Origin: Aulostomus chinensis
Taxonomy: Eukaryota > Chordata > Actinopteri > Syngnathiformes > Aulostomidae
Length of the DNA: 64,000 nucleotides
NCBI GenBank assembly: GCA_037954235.1
Contig: JBBMOA010000006.1
Location: 25,863,541-25,927,540 of the forward strand
Reading direction: 5' to 3'
The translations under genes and the position numbers were made by a program. The notes beneath the pieces are model-generated. The model worked only from the letters and a program-made list of their open reading frames with translations, ran no database searches and was not told the origin of the DNA. Shown here one piece after another: positions 26,500-38,241 of this stretch. Position 1 is the first letter of the stretch. Each line of letters begins with the position of its first letter.

Positions 26500-26708
26500 T
26501 TACTGCTTCTTGTTTATCAGCTCTTCCATCAGTCTCATTACTTCGCTTCTAGTTCGATGAGGATCAATAGAAAATGTAAGAGAATCGTATTGATTGTGTG
26601 TGTCCAGCTCTTCACAACACATCACAGCGATGAATCCAAGTAACAAATCTGTGATGTTGAGAGGAGAGAGCAACTCACTTATTGTCTCTAGGAGATAAAC
26701 AATTTGTT
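26500..26708 (-). CDS. putative terminal coding exon, unrecognised helical protein
   Basis: Read on the minus strand, a strong acceptor (long pyrimidine tract then CCAG, AG at 26709-26710) is followed by 68 complete sense codons and a TAA at 26500-26502. The peptide has a composition typical of real protein: alternating Leu/Ile/Val and acidic residues (for example YLLETISELLSPLNI, then MRLMEELINKKQ at the C-terminus). It suggests packed alpha helices, as in a helical-repeat protein, but I recognise no family. It joins the next upstream exon candidate in matching phase (phase 1). No AATAAA was noticed just downstream on this strand. It could be the 3' end of a nested gene, a retroelement or transposon ORF remnant, or chance; the first two seem more likely than chance. 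Confidence 0.4.
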
Positions 26709-26791
26709 CTGGAAAAAAAAGGATAAGTTTGTTTTTTTTGTTTTTTCTCGGAATTCTTTGACACTCTTTTAATAGGAGTCGGTCCAAACAC

Positions 26792-26915
26792 CTGTGTTTG
26801 AAAGAGTGTCTGTGTAGCACCGGAGTAAAATATGGAAGAGGAGGCTAAATGCTGCCACGCTGGCTTTCTGATAGTCATGTAAGCTGGCTGTCTGCGCTGT
26901 GTTAATCAATACGTT
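26792..26915 (-). CDS. putative upstream coding exon joined to 26500-26708
   Basis: This minus-strand segment lies between an acceptor (CTCTGCAG, AG at 26916-26917) and a donor (ACACAG then GTGTTT, GT at 26790-26791). It encodes about 41 residues beginning NVLINTAQTASLHDY and rich in hydrophobic helix-forming residues (SLLFHILLRCYTD). The 83-base intron (26709-26791) is the usual size of a compact fish intron and keeps the frame open. A second acceptor 17 bases upstream (AG at 26933-26934) would extend the exon. I found no convincing exon further 5' on this strand; the sequence to about 27150 is interrupted by stops. The call is therefore a fragment of about 110 residues. Confidence 0.35.
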
Positions 26916-26952
26916 CTGCAGAGATAGCTTTTCTGACGGGATTATCAGCAAA

Positions 26953-27144
26953 ATGCAACAAGAACAGGTGGATTTGTTAGACGTGTTTTATGTTAACAAT
27001 CCTAAGGAGCAAGACTTTGTTGTTGTGCCTAACAGTGAACAAGTGGTGGTGGGGCAGCCTTGGTCCATGCAGGCTATTTTGGCTGAGAATCATGTGGAGA
27101 CTATGTTTAAGAGACTCCTAAAGGAGAATCCTGCCAGTCGGTGA
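26953..27144 (+). CDS. candidate small ORF, possibly a coding relic, head-to-head with the minus-strand exons
   Basis: The ATG at 26953 opens 63 sense codons ending in TGA at 27142; the frame is open upstream to 26875. The peptide reads like true protein: an acidic/hydrophobic start (MQQEQVDLLDVFYVNNP), a VVVPNSEQVVVGQPW stretch, then a basic amphipathic C-terminus (MFKRLLKENPASR). I recognise no domain. It diverges from the minus-strand exon candidate that ends at 26915, which could mean a decayed mobile element with two opposed ORFs or one exon of a nested gene. The codon pattern is the only evidence. Confidence 0.25.
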   Translation: MQQEQVDLLDVFYVNNPKEQDFVVVPNSEQVVVGQPWSMQAILAENHVETMFKRLLKENPASR

Positions 27145-28710
27145 AGAATGTTCCAGATGAAGGTTAAAACAAGCAACATTTCTTGATTTTAACACATGGA
27201 AGTGTCTGTCTGTAACTTCTTTAAATGCGGTCTGGATGTCAGGTCAGACTGAGAGGGATGTAAAGTCTGTAGGGGGCTGGCAAATTTCAGTGTGATGTAA
27301 TTTACTATTAATGAGTTTTGCAACAGCATTCCAATATTCTTTATTGGTGCCAAATGTGTTTTGAAGTCATCCTCGCCTCTTTTATCTTGAGGGGAATTAA
27401 TTCAGAATTCGTTGGGTAGCATAAAACTTTTACATAGTGTGCGGTATTGCGACTAGGGAGGTAAAACATTATGATGCGACTCTTATAGCCGAGAATCTGA
27501 TGATTTTAGACAACCTCTCCCCAAAATCGAATCTAATCTAACTTAGAAATTGTTTGTATTTTTGCAAAGTGAAAAAAATGCTAAGCAAGTTCTTCACAAA
27601 CAATGGAGGTTATTATTGAAATGCAAATACAGTAACCTAGGCTGCTTGCATGTCCTCAACCCGAGGAGGTAAAATGATGTGAGCACAACCGCCCAGCCAA
27701 GGCTGCAGCAAGCACGCCTATGAGGTATGAGAATTCAGAGAGGACGCGGGTCACGTCAGAGCAGGATACTTGTGAGAGAATGAGCACTTACAAAAATCCG
27801 TGTTGATTCATAACATCGATGCATCGGATAATTTGCTATGTGGCTGATGCATCGAAACAAGCCGTTTCAACTCTAATTGTTGTGACCGAGTCAGAAGAAA
27901 GTAGCTGTTTTTGTGGTTGTTCCAGATGTTTTTATGGCTTCCAGGCAGTTGACATAAAGCCCTCTCGAGTGGGAGCGACAGGATGGCCTGCTCATGTTTC
28001 TGTGGCCAGACGCACTGGGAGCGCTGACTTTTACTATCAGCAGGCTCACTCTTACATCTCTGACCATGTTCATTGGCTTTTCACCTCGGGGAGTTTCTTG
28101 TGCTTTTCCTCTTTGATTCAGTATTATTTATGAGCTCTCTGGTCGGGGGGAAAGGCTATCGCTCCCTCCAGCGCTCCGTCGGTCCCTGTGACGTCTCCCG
28201 GCTGGCAGCGGTACAGCAGGTTTGGAATATATTTACAGCAGGGGAAAAGCCATCACTATGTGAAGAGAAGCGCTGGAAGACACATGTGAGGGGAGAGGAC
28301 AGTGGGCGAGGCTGTCAGAGGGGGAGAAAGATGCTGGACCAAGATCCAGATGCATCAGGGAACAAATGAATGGCAGCAAGATCTTTGGACGTTTGGAGAT
28401 AGATGGATTGAGACGGAGGAGAAGAAATGGAATTGCTGCAAAGCTCTAGACAATAATAAGATGTGAGATGTTTGGAATTCTAGAAAATGAGAGAGAACAG
28501 GGAAGGGTTGGAGGCGAGATAATAAGATGGTGTAAAAGATACTGAGTTGAAGCGTGAGAGGCCCGGGAGTGATGCAGCAGTGATAATTAATGATAGGGAG
28601 TGACAGCACCTGCTGTTCCTTCTACTGCATAGTGTTCAAGGTTCAGCATGCTGAGGGAACGGAATGTGGCTGCGTGGCTCTGGCCCATCCTGTTGGGGTG
28701 TGAAAAGATA

Positions 28711-28726
28711 GGGTGGGGGTGGGGGT
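28711..28726 (+). other. G-rich tract, possible G-quadruplex
   Basis: G3, G5 and G5 separated by single T, with a further GGG about ten bases later. Confidence 0.45.
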
Positions 28727-30327
28727 GCTGGAGATCGGGTCAGGGAAGCGGGAACAACAACGCAGCAATAAAGCTGAAATGTATGTTGGTCCCAGTCCCC
28801 TGCATCCCTTTGCGGGAGCTGGACAGTGATGGAGGGCAGAAAGAAGAGTTTGCCTGGAATTCAAGGCCTTCCCTGCTCTTGTTGCTGATATACAGCACAC
28901 CTGGAAGGTACTCCTGGGAGTCCAGTGTCAAAATCCAATAGGAGAAACAATAGAGATGATGGTGACTTGGCCATTCTGTTCTCATTAATCCTCATTCCCT
29001 GGACCAGCATACACCAGTGTGTGTGTGTGTGTGTTTGGAGATGGATTTTTGGATAGCAAGTTGTAAATGCAAAGATTGATTTTATGTGTGGAGCAGTCCA
29101 TTTGCAATGCTTTCCTCCAAGCCTCAGAGCACTCATTTCTGATTTGCTACAGCGTTCCTTCACCCCATAGCGGTCCTGTTAGAGCAAATGGAGCTATGTT
29201 TGAGTTTATTGAGGTCATTGTTCCACGGGTGTGGTCAGCTGCTCTTGGGGCCCTGGAGGTGCCTGCCTCTGGGTGCCGCACAGGGAATAAAAAGGACCTG
29301 ACTTGATGGACCACATCAATAGGAACACATTTCCTTGCGCTTTGAGGTGGAACAGTCTTGCGCACGACTTACATTTCATTCTTTTCATTGGCTAAGCTTC
29401 TGTGTCGTGAACTCTGTCTTGAATATATATACTGTTGAGAGCCGAAGCTTCCTGCACAAGCTGGCTAAAACATTATTTGAATAAGGGCCGTCAATGGCAC
29501 TTGAGGCACATCCCTTCAGCATATGTCCTGAAAAACATGCATACTTTTCTCTGTTTCACAACATTTATCAGAGCGCAGCTGCCAAACCGCAGTTCCAACA
29601 TTCCTTTCTAACTCCACTCTGGACGTGCTCCAGTGGGCTGGGCATAGTATCAGGCCCTTCAGCTGTCTCCATCTGATGTTGCGCTGGATGTTGTGACAGA
29701 CTTGGAAGGCCTGTGATCCAGCCTGGATAGAGACATGTGAAAAGCACCACTAATACCATGCTGCCTCATGCTGACGCCCTCTAATTCCTTCTCTTCTTTT
29801 GTCAGAGATGGGATTCATAAGCCCTTCTTTGAAGGCTCAATTTTCTAGAAGTGTGTCCGTGGCTTAGCTGTCGCCTCATGTAGCCGCTAACCTTCACAGT
29901 CCTGGGATTGATGGTCTGGTCTGGCACCTGAGTGGTCAACATCCAGCTCTCCAGTCTGTAATTGATATTTATTGAACAGGAAAAGCAATTGAGTTAATTA
30001 TCCCCTGAATGTTAATGGCCGACACCCATGGTGTTACAAGACAGAAGCAAAAGTTATTTTGAGCCTTGCTCTCACTTTTTGTCTTCAGGAAGAAATGAAA
30101 TATGTTTTGCAAACAAACAGTGTAGCAGGCACACACATACAGAGTGGCCTCGGCAGAGTTTTTCCTCCAAGGGTCAGAGAAACAACCAAGCCTAGAGCAG
30201 ATTGTTTTAGTTCCACTTGCTGTCACCCTGGCCTATCTGGCTGTGCCTTGCCTTATTTCTCCTGCCATGCTGAATGTGTTGGGGGAAGCTCAGAAAGCTT
30301 TTTACTGCTTGTAAAATCCTGCAGGAG

Positions 30328-30347
30328 GGGAAGGAAGGAAGGAAGGA
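30328..30347. repeat. (GGAA)n
   Basis: Four to five GGAA units. GGAA arrays are known ETS-factor binding substrates, but this one is short. Confidence 0.85.
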
Positions 30348-31450
30348 GAAACGGTGCCGAGGGCGACCCACTGAGTCTTTTCCCTCTCTGTCTCTCAGGG
30401 TTCAGTTTAGCTGCTGCTCATTCTGGTGCTTTTGGATTTCTACATATGAGGCAAATGCTGGGATGTTACGTGAGGCCTGTGTTTATAGTTGTTATGATAT
30501 GTGGGTCATGAGCGCTTCCGTATCCTCCATGGGCTCTTCTCCTAAGGGAGATTCATGATTTCGGTTCCTTAACAAGGCAGACAGAAAGGTGGTGACTGAC
30601 AGACAGGCTGAGATAGATCTCATAATGAGGCCTGAAGAACAAACCTCTGTGGTCCACCCTCATGCTTCACCATCTCAAATGATCTCATGCCTCATAGATT
30701 TTATATGTTTAACCAGGGGTTCTGTTGCACTCTAATAAAGCTATAGTTACCTCCCTTATATGCTGCCTCTGCTCTCTCCCCCTCACCTTGGCTCCTCTGT
30801 GCCCCTCTTGGTGCGACAGTCCAGTCTTCATCTGCATCTGAAATGAGATTTATTTGTTTCAGCCAATCTCTTTAGGCCATGTTTGTGGATGTGACTGGAA
30901 CATCAATGTGAACCCCATCTTTACCACTTGGGTAAATTGCATTGCCACCTTGTCTTAAAAGAACTGTGTAAAGAAAAAGGATACGAAAATGAGATCTGTT
31001 TTACAGGCTGTGAAGATGTCTGTCACCTTGCTTGTCCCACACACTGTGTGTGTATTCTAGCACCCATAAATGGGTGATCAAGTGGTGTCATTGGTGTGGC
31101 AGTGGAGTGTCAGAGTTTGTATTGGAAGCTGCTCTTTCAAACTGAATCAGTGCAGCTGCTCTACATCAGCGTGCGTGCAGCAACCTGTTCTTTCTTATGT
31201 TCTCAAAAAGAGTGTTTATAATTGTGTCACTTGCAGGGAATCCATCATTTGCTGTTCAGCTGTTGTGACGGTTCAGATCTCCCGTCTGGAGTCCATTAAA
31301 ACATGGCAATTCTGAAGATGCTCTGAGTTTCAGTAAGAAAAAAAAAACAAAAACGTGAGAAATAACAGCAGACACAAATGTTCCATGTCCTTCCTCTAGC
31401 CCAGACAGCCTTTAAAAAAAAAATCACAGGTCTTACTGAAGTAGTGTCTG

Positions 31451-31490
31451 GCAGGCTGTCTGCTGGACCGGCAGGCTGTCTGCTGGACCC
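31451..31490. repeat. 20-bp tandem duplication
   Basis: GCAGGCTGTCTGCTGGACCG is followed directly by a copy with one mismatch in the last base (19 of 20). Confidence 0.95.
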
Positions 31491-31709
31491 GGCTTTGAGG
31501 CTCTGGTCCAGCAGGCCCAGCAGCACCGCACTGAGGAAAAGGAGGCGGTGAGCTTCCTCGATGGAGCTGGTTATTGATGGAAACTGTTGACCAGCTGAGC
31601 AAATCTGTTGGTATGTAACTGTATTTGACAGCAGGAGGGTGTGGTTGTGGACGCTGGCATTTAACTGAGCTGTCCAGTGAATAAAAAGATACAACATATT
31701 GCCTCGGGT

Positions 31710-31860
31710 AGTGCTGGGATCACAATATATTCTTCCATATTGGTGAATTTCAATATCAGTCACGATATGAAGAAAACACAGTTTAACATAAGAAATAGTA
31801 CAGCTGGGTGATTTGGACATTGTATATTACGTTTTTTGTGGCCTGATTGTGACTGTGTGG
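31710..31860. mobile_element. relic resembling the end of a hAT-type element
   Basis: GTGCTGGGATCACAATAT (about 31710), TCAATATCAGTCACGATATG (about 31750) and GCTGGGTGATTTGGACATTG (about 31804) resemble the GCTGGGCGATATGG and ATCACGATAT words found in fish hAT-type elements. The ends are not intact and no target duplication was seen. Confidence 0.35.
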
Positions 31861-33166
31861 TAGGGATGACTGTTGGTTCCCCTTACACCATCTTAACGAT
31901 TCGATTTTTTTAAAACATCATCTGTAATTTACATACCGTATAATGCCGATGTGGATAAAGGCACAACAGTTTAGAACAGTTGAGAAAATGACATCTCTTT
32001 TACAACGACCATATAAGAATATCTATATTGATATATTGCAGATGAGCTCTTCTCGTCCAGGAATTCAAATCATAGGCAGTCCCTTTTCAAACACAGAGCA
32101 GCTGGGTCCAGCCACATACTGAGTTTGTATCAAAGTGGAAATAGTTGCCTTGCTACGTGAGCAATATTTCTGTTCATGTCCCGATAGAATGTGATTGATG
32201 GAAACAGTAACATCTTCATCCATCAGAGACACTGAAATACTACTGCTTCTCTCTCCCAGACTGCTACTCCCCCCTCCACTCCTCCTCCTTGATCTATATT
32301 CCTGCGCTTGGGGTCAGAGGTCACTCCAGAGCACATATTGTTCAGCAGTCTGGAGAGTGCTCTTGTTACCACTGTGAAATCTCAAGCATCAGCGGCTTCT
32401 TAGCTGTGTAAATATGCTGCGCGAGGGGCCAGGCAGATCCTACTCAGTGTCTGTGGTGTGACACTACATTATTTTAAGTAATGTCAGCTTTTATTGCCAT
32501 GTAAAGTGTGTTTGAGGCTGCCGCTGCCACCTGTCTGGGTGTTCTGCACGATGAAATCCTACTGAACAGAACATGTCGTGAATGCCACCCTGTCTTCTGC
32601 AATAAAAACTGGTACATGCTCTAATTCCAGCTGCTCCGATGAGGGTTGTTTAAGGAAAAAAAAAAAAGGATACATAATCACTCATTGGAACACAAGACCC
32701 TAACTTGGCACACAACAGTTGGCGTATTACTTCAGGTGTGAAATTACCCTCCCAATTTACAGTTGGGAGTACATGTTAGCTCCCTCTTCATCTTCCATGA
32801 ACAATGTTATCTTTTCCAGTTGCAGTGGAGGCTGCTTCAGTAGTATGTTCTGTGTGTAACACTGCAGTGGTGTCTTTGACAGAAAGCTACAGCTCAGCTG
32901 CACCATTAGGTGTGAAAGAAGCTGAAGTGCAGCTCAGGTACTGAGTTGCTGACTCAAACTACAAAGCCTTGTGCTATAATGAATGGACACATTATACCTT
33001 ACAGACACTGAATGACTTCCGTTTGTTGCTGCTGGGCAGAGTAGAGTCTTACAACAGTGCCCTGGGGACATTATTGTAACATAACCGTGCTGGCTGGCAT
33101 CTAGACATGTGAAATTGTACAGGCCCGACTGTCAGTGAGCACGACTGCATGTGTCCATCAGGCCCT

Positions 33167-33169
<3 letters not shown>

Positions 33170-33204
<35 letters not shown>
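33170..33204. repeat. (CAG)11-12 trinucleotide repeat
   Basis: A pure CAG array. It reads as poly-Ser, poly-Gln or poly-Ala by frame, but no exon context supports translation. Confidence 0.95.
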
Positions 33205-33207
<3 letters not shown>

Positions 33208-34085
33208 CCATCAGCCTTTGTGAAGATCTACAGCCGAACCCGCACAGAAATGTCTTACCTGGAAGCCCTGGGTTTTATTTTCTCTCAGACAACTGGGGCA
33301 TTGTATTATTTATAGCTTTGCAGTGCGCACAAGCTCAAATACCAGCTTGAAACTCATATGAATTCATATTAGGTCCTCATATGCACTAGAGCTGGCTTGA
33401 TCTAAGCTGTTGACATTTTCGCCAACAGATCTTTTTCCTCCAGGTTTTCTCTCACTCCCTCCATCCTCACGTTCCTCACTCTCAGCAGCGTACGGCCTCA
33501 GGCGGAGCAGGTGCCGGCTGCTGTGATGGTGACTCCTCTGTTGCACACACACTAATGCCTGGGTACACCCAGGGGAGATGGGTTGGCTGCGGTACCACTC
33601 TCACTGAAATGGCATACTGGAATTGTTTGTCAGGGTGGAGGGTGAGGGGTGTGATCTAAGTAAAAAGTGAGCAGGTGTTTAGAAATGAAAGCAGTCCTCC
33701 ATGTGCCAATGTGCTCTCAGTCCCAAAAGAAGTGTTTTGATGAGGTAAAATCCTGTTCACTGCAAATCTGTTGACAATGCTGGTTGTGTCTCTGCCAGAT
33801 GAAGTTTGTGTCTTTGGCTCTGCGTTAAAAATCTAATTTGATAAGTTGGTTTTTGTCTCAGTTGGTGCGATTCTTCAGTTGATGCAATGATGCGGTTCAA
33901 AGCATTAATCAGTGGGAAGCAGCCAAATATCTCAGCCAAGATGATTTATGTTCTAGATATGCACTAACTTCAGTGATCAAGGTTCTGCTGTGAGGGTTCT
34001 CCTGCAAAACATTAAAAATGAGGGACGAGAGAATTTGATGTTTTCATGTTGATAGGAAACTTTGAAATCCTTTTTTTTTTCATTC

Positions 34086-34740
34086 TAGCTTGTCAGGTAT
34101 GATCCTGGATCAGATGCTTACCAACACGTTACAATAAGGGAACATTAATAATGCTTAGTTAATGCTAAAGCATTACTTAAGCAGAATTAACTGTTTATAA
34201 ATGCTCTCCATGACCCTTAGTGTAAAGCTGGCCAACACTTATCCCTCAGGTAAAGTTAACATGATCACATCAGTAAATTAGATTAACTAATAGTTAACTA
34301 TAGAGTGCTAATGGTTAACTAAGCTAACTAATCTTACTGTGCAGTGCAGTAATTTTGTCTTCAAAATAGAAGAAGCATCATAATTCATCATAATTATCAT
34401 TATTTTAGAAATGGCTTTTATAACCTTATTTTGAAAAACTCTGACCAGAAGTTGAGCGCCACGGTCTCTAGCTCGTTGTTAGCAGCTAAGCCAACATCAG
34501 TCACATCTTGTTTGTGCTTTATATTATCAGTATTTACTGGGCCCGTCCTGTTTTTGTTGTTTTTTTTTTTTAAATAAATCTCCTGAGCCCTGACTCTTTT
34601 TTTCATTACCCCCCTGTCGTCTCTGCTTCCACATGCCTTTATTGTTGGACCTGCTGGTGACAGCTGGATCAATAAGCTCAGACCTGATTCACTTTTGAGA
34701 AACTGAGCTTTGTTTATATGTAACATGTATCTTAAGTTTT
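34086..34740 (+). repeat. interspersed repeat, copy 1 (interrupted)
   Basis: Several blocks align in order and in the same orientation with 59587-60045. They include ATGATCCTGGATCAG near 34099; CTTTTATAACC...TTTTGAAAAACT at 34415-34440; the TTAGCAGCTAAGCCAACATC block at 34479-34498; TATTTACTGGGCCC; and GGATCAATAAGCTCAGACCT near 34666. Compared with copy 2, about 290 bases (roughly 34114-34412) are extra or unrelated. They consist of TTAAC/TTAGTTAATGC-type sequence typical of another fish repeat, so a nested insertion is likely. The family is not named. Confidence 0.7.
34120..34412. repeat. TTAAC-rich repeat segment nested in copy 1
   Basis: It begins near GTTACAATAAGGGAACATTA and contains many TTAGTTAATG, GTTAACTA and TTAACTAA words. 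This composition and the opening motif resemble a common fish repeat class with TTACAATAAGG ends. It interrupts an alignment that is otherwise continuous with 59587-60045. Confidence 0.45.
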
Positions 34741-34746
34741 GTGTCA

Positions 34747-34771
34747 AAGAAGAAGAAGAAGAAGAAGAAGG
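34747..34771. repeat. (AGA)8 trinucleotide repeat
   Basis: A pure AGA array immediately after interspersed repeat copy 1, possibly grown from its 3' tail. Confidence 0.9.
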
Positions 34772-34941
34772 GCGCTCCGATCAACAATCACTGGAAGCAG
34801 TCTCTGCTGATACTGATCACTGGGTTGATTTGAACGTTTGTATTTATTATCAGGCATTGATTTTAATATTCTTGTCAACACTGTGTTGTAAGTATTAAAA
34901 TGAGTGATGAAGAAGTATCATTAACTGACAACTGTCTTCAC

Positions 34942-34977
34942 CGCTCTCTCCCTCTCTCTCCCTCTCTCTCTCTCTCC

Positions 34978-35022
<45 letters not shown>
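34942..35022. repeat. (CT)n with CCCT and CGCT interruptions
   Basis: About 80 bases of pyrimidine, with the purest stretch at the 3' end. Confidence 0.95.
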
Positions 35023-35023
<1 letters not shown>

Positions 35024-38000
35024 TTAAGAACAGCTCAGATTTAATAAAGTTTGTTTTACCGAGGAATGAAATGATATAACGTGGTGATTTGTGTGGGACA
35101 GGCGTTAAGCATGTAATCTGTTGGCCTTTGAGATGCATTTTTGCTGCATTTTTGTTCTGGAAAATGAAAATTGACTTGACACTCAAAATGGATTTCTAAT
35201 CAAAGCGAGAGACAAATGTAATGGCGGCGTGATCGAGCTGCCAGCGTGATGACTGTCTGCCAGACAGCTTTGATAAAATACTCTCCAACTCTTTATTACT
35301 GCTACATATTTAATCATTGCAAAACTGATGAAAAACATGAGAAAAGTTGTGTGGCACATTTAGGACGCCGCCTTCTCTCGTAGCTACGTGTGACACGGGT
35401 TCTTTGTGAATGGAGTTTGTCAGTCTACTCGGCTCCGTGTGGCAAACAGACAGATGGACTGGCAGGTTGACAGATAATGGAGACGCGAATGTGGCGGGCG
35501 GCAGAGCTTGCTCGCTCTCTCTCACACACCTCTGACTTTTTTCACATCCGCTCGTTCCCATTCCCATAAAGACAGGCTCATTTAATTCCCTCTCCCTGTT
35601 TCCCGACACAAACCTTTCCCTCATCTCAGGAAACGCAGGAAACTAGACAAACAGCTAATTTTCTACCTTTGATCTCGCGCACGTTCCTGCGACCTCTATT
35701 TCTCTCATTAGCGAATGATGCACGTACTCAGTTGTCTCAATCAGAGCTCATCTTTAAGTGCTTTCCTGTTTGGAAAATTAGTGTCAAATGATCTTGTTTG
35801 AGTGCCTGTCTCTTCTTGGCGTGTGTGATGGGGAGTCCCGGGGGTTTTGTGAGAGGATTCAGATCGGAGGTTGTTGAGAGGAGAGGGACGGGGTGGGGGG
35901 GGAGTTATGAAACCTGATTAGAATATGGTTTGAGTTAATTAACTGAGGGTTTTTTTTTTCTTCCTCATTCTATCTATCTTTGTGTAATCTAATTACAGAT
36001 GGTGGTTTTCCAGTTACTATCAAAGGAAAATGTAACTGGTCCCATGAGAGAGGGGAAGAGGTTAGAGGCGAGAAATGAATGCTCCGCCCAGCTGCCTGCC
36101 CACCCACCTCCTCCTCCACCTCCTGGTCTCATCCTCTCAAAGCTTCACTGAGTTAACAGATGTGATGTCAGGGCAATCAGAGAGCTTTGTCTCCGTCATT
36201 GTGCGCTGATGAATTTACGGCATGAACACCCCGAAAGAGTCTGTTAGTTCATTTGAAGCATTTAGAATACAGTTGTGTGAGAAAATAATCACCCCGTTTC
36301 ATCCTGACAGCTCAATATGTTCCCGTCTGCGGGCAACAAACAATACAAGTGCACGTGACGGGCTGAACCTAAATCGCATGATGTTTTGTTTTAAAAGAGA
36401 ATGACGGGAGCATTGTGATTAAACACTGTAACAGAGTGTTTGGCAGAACGCCCTAGAAAATGGTGGGCTGCTGAGTATTTCTGCTGCAGTGTGGACCCCA
36501 GACATAATTATGAACAGATGGCAGAGGACCTCTCATATTCGTTTCTGTCGTCCTTCCTCCCACCGCCTTTGTTCCGCCTGCTTCTCCCAACTTCTTCACA
36601 TCTCCCTTTCAAAGTTGTCTGTGAGTCGAGCGAACTTCTCCGCGCTGACATCCTCTTTTGTTTCTGCTTGTTGAATATCTGAGCAGCTCTTGTCATGCTG
36701 GCTGATTGGAAAGATCAAGAGCTGCTCTTCAACACTACTCTCTTTAAGTGAAGCTAAAGGCCAAAAATGCAATTTAAGCACCTCTGAGATGACACTCATA
36801 TTAGTGCCGGCATCTTGCTGTCCTGTCTCATATCTTTTCCCTTCCTTTTTCTTTCCTCTCTGTCTAAATTCGAGCCCCTCATCTCTCCCTGTCTACCTCT
36901 GCATATCCTCTGTGCTCTATCTTCATGCCGCCGTCTCAAAGGAAGAAACAGCCTTTAGCTGTAAATTGGCCCATTTCTCACATTTCATTTTGAAAAGTTG
37001 AGCAGGTGGAGATAAGAGGGGGAGAACCTGCTAGCCTAGCACATTGGTGGAGCTGTGAATTCATTAGTCTACCTGGGCGCTTGAAGCAGGAGAATTTTTC
37101 CTCTCTGACCAAAATGCATTTCTCTCCTCGTGCTGCGTTTCACTGCGAGCCCATCAGCATGCGCACACAAGCATCTTTACGTGCTGCTGGTGAAATGAAA
37201 GTGAAACAAGCAGTTAACACGGGACATTTTTCAGCACTCCAGGCTCGCTGCTTCCCTAAGTGAAGAAACATATCAGGACATTTCCATTATTCTGCAAATG
37301 CGTAAGTCCGCAAAAGCATAAAATTAGATATCTGTGGAGCATAAAATTAATTCTGAGACCTCTACAAAAGGTCAAAGGATATTTTCAAACTAAACCCACG
37401 ATTAGCTTCTTGTATGACATACAATGTTAATGCTTGGTAAGAAGTTACCCAGTGTGGAATTGCTATGTCCAGTCACACATTAATCCAGCTTTGAAGTCCT
37501 TTAAGTCTTTTGTGACCTACTAAGGATTACGGATGAATTTACCATATTGTTCTGGAGCGTGTACATATCATTCGAGACATTATTGAAATTCGTGGTTGCA
37601 GTGTATTTTGCTGTTGTAGCAGTCTCTTCGTACTGTCCCATTTTTTTTTTTTTGCCATTCGCCACTTTTCCGTGGTCTGAGATTAGTGGGAGGAGAGAGG
37701 AGCAGCCAATTACAGTTTTATCTTTGTCCTGCCGTAGACTCCTCGCTGTCTGCAGCCCTCTCCTCGGTGGAAAGAGCACCCTTTTTTTTTCTTGGCAGCC
37801 CAATTTGTCAAGATCACTCATTCAGATTGGTGTCATTTTTTAGTGGGGGGCTGGTGTCTGCCTTCAGAGCGAAATGATTATGGTTTGGCAGATGAAAAGG
37901 CAAAATGCAGATGATCCCTAATCTCTTTTGAGAAGTCGTACCTCCTCTTGAGTTTCTGCGCCTTTTTATCTCATGATCCCATTTCCGTTTCGTTCAAGGT

Positions 38001-38170
38001 CTTCGTGCTGTTCCATTGACCTCTCAATTTCCCTCGTGATTTCTGTCCCTCAGGATTTCCTTTCTAGTCTTCTTTTTCCTTCTTAGTCCATTTCACATTT
38101 ACCATACTTTTTCCGGTTCTCTCCCTTAATGTGTGGACGACACAGCACCGACCCCGTGTAAATATGTAGG

Positions 38171-38241
38171 CTAATCTGGGCTTTTTTAGTTTGTGTATAT
38201 GAATATTGCATGACTGGTTCTCCTGTGCACGCCCAGATTAG
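38171..38241. repeat. 11-bp perfect inverted repeat, 49-base spacer
   Basis: CTAATCTGGGC at 38171-38181 is matched by its exact reverse complement at 38231-38241. The spacer is T/A-rich. The flanks carry no terminal duplication that would mark a transposon. Confidence 0.6.

Larger units (their letters stand above)
27145..33169. other. non-coding (putative intron), no gene seen
   Basis: Contains a CGATGCATCG double motif near 27817 and 27849, a GGAA run, the 20-bp tandem duplication and a hAT-like relic. Several fair splice acceptors occur (for example before 30399 and 29805) but none leads to a recognisable exon. Confidence 0.5.

Noticed and set aside
29850..29945. Second possible tRNA-SINE head (GTGGCTTAGCTG then GGGATTGATGGTC)
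   Set aside because: The B-box match is poor and there is no recognisable body or tail.
30375..30475. Exon candidate after a good acceptor (FSLAAAHSGAFGF frame)
   Set aside because: The donor is weak and the frame is short. Similar acceptors occur by chance throughout the region.
33135..33350. Poly-Ser protein from the CAG array
   Set aside because: This is only a frame reading of the trinucleotide repeat, with no exon boundaries or homology.
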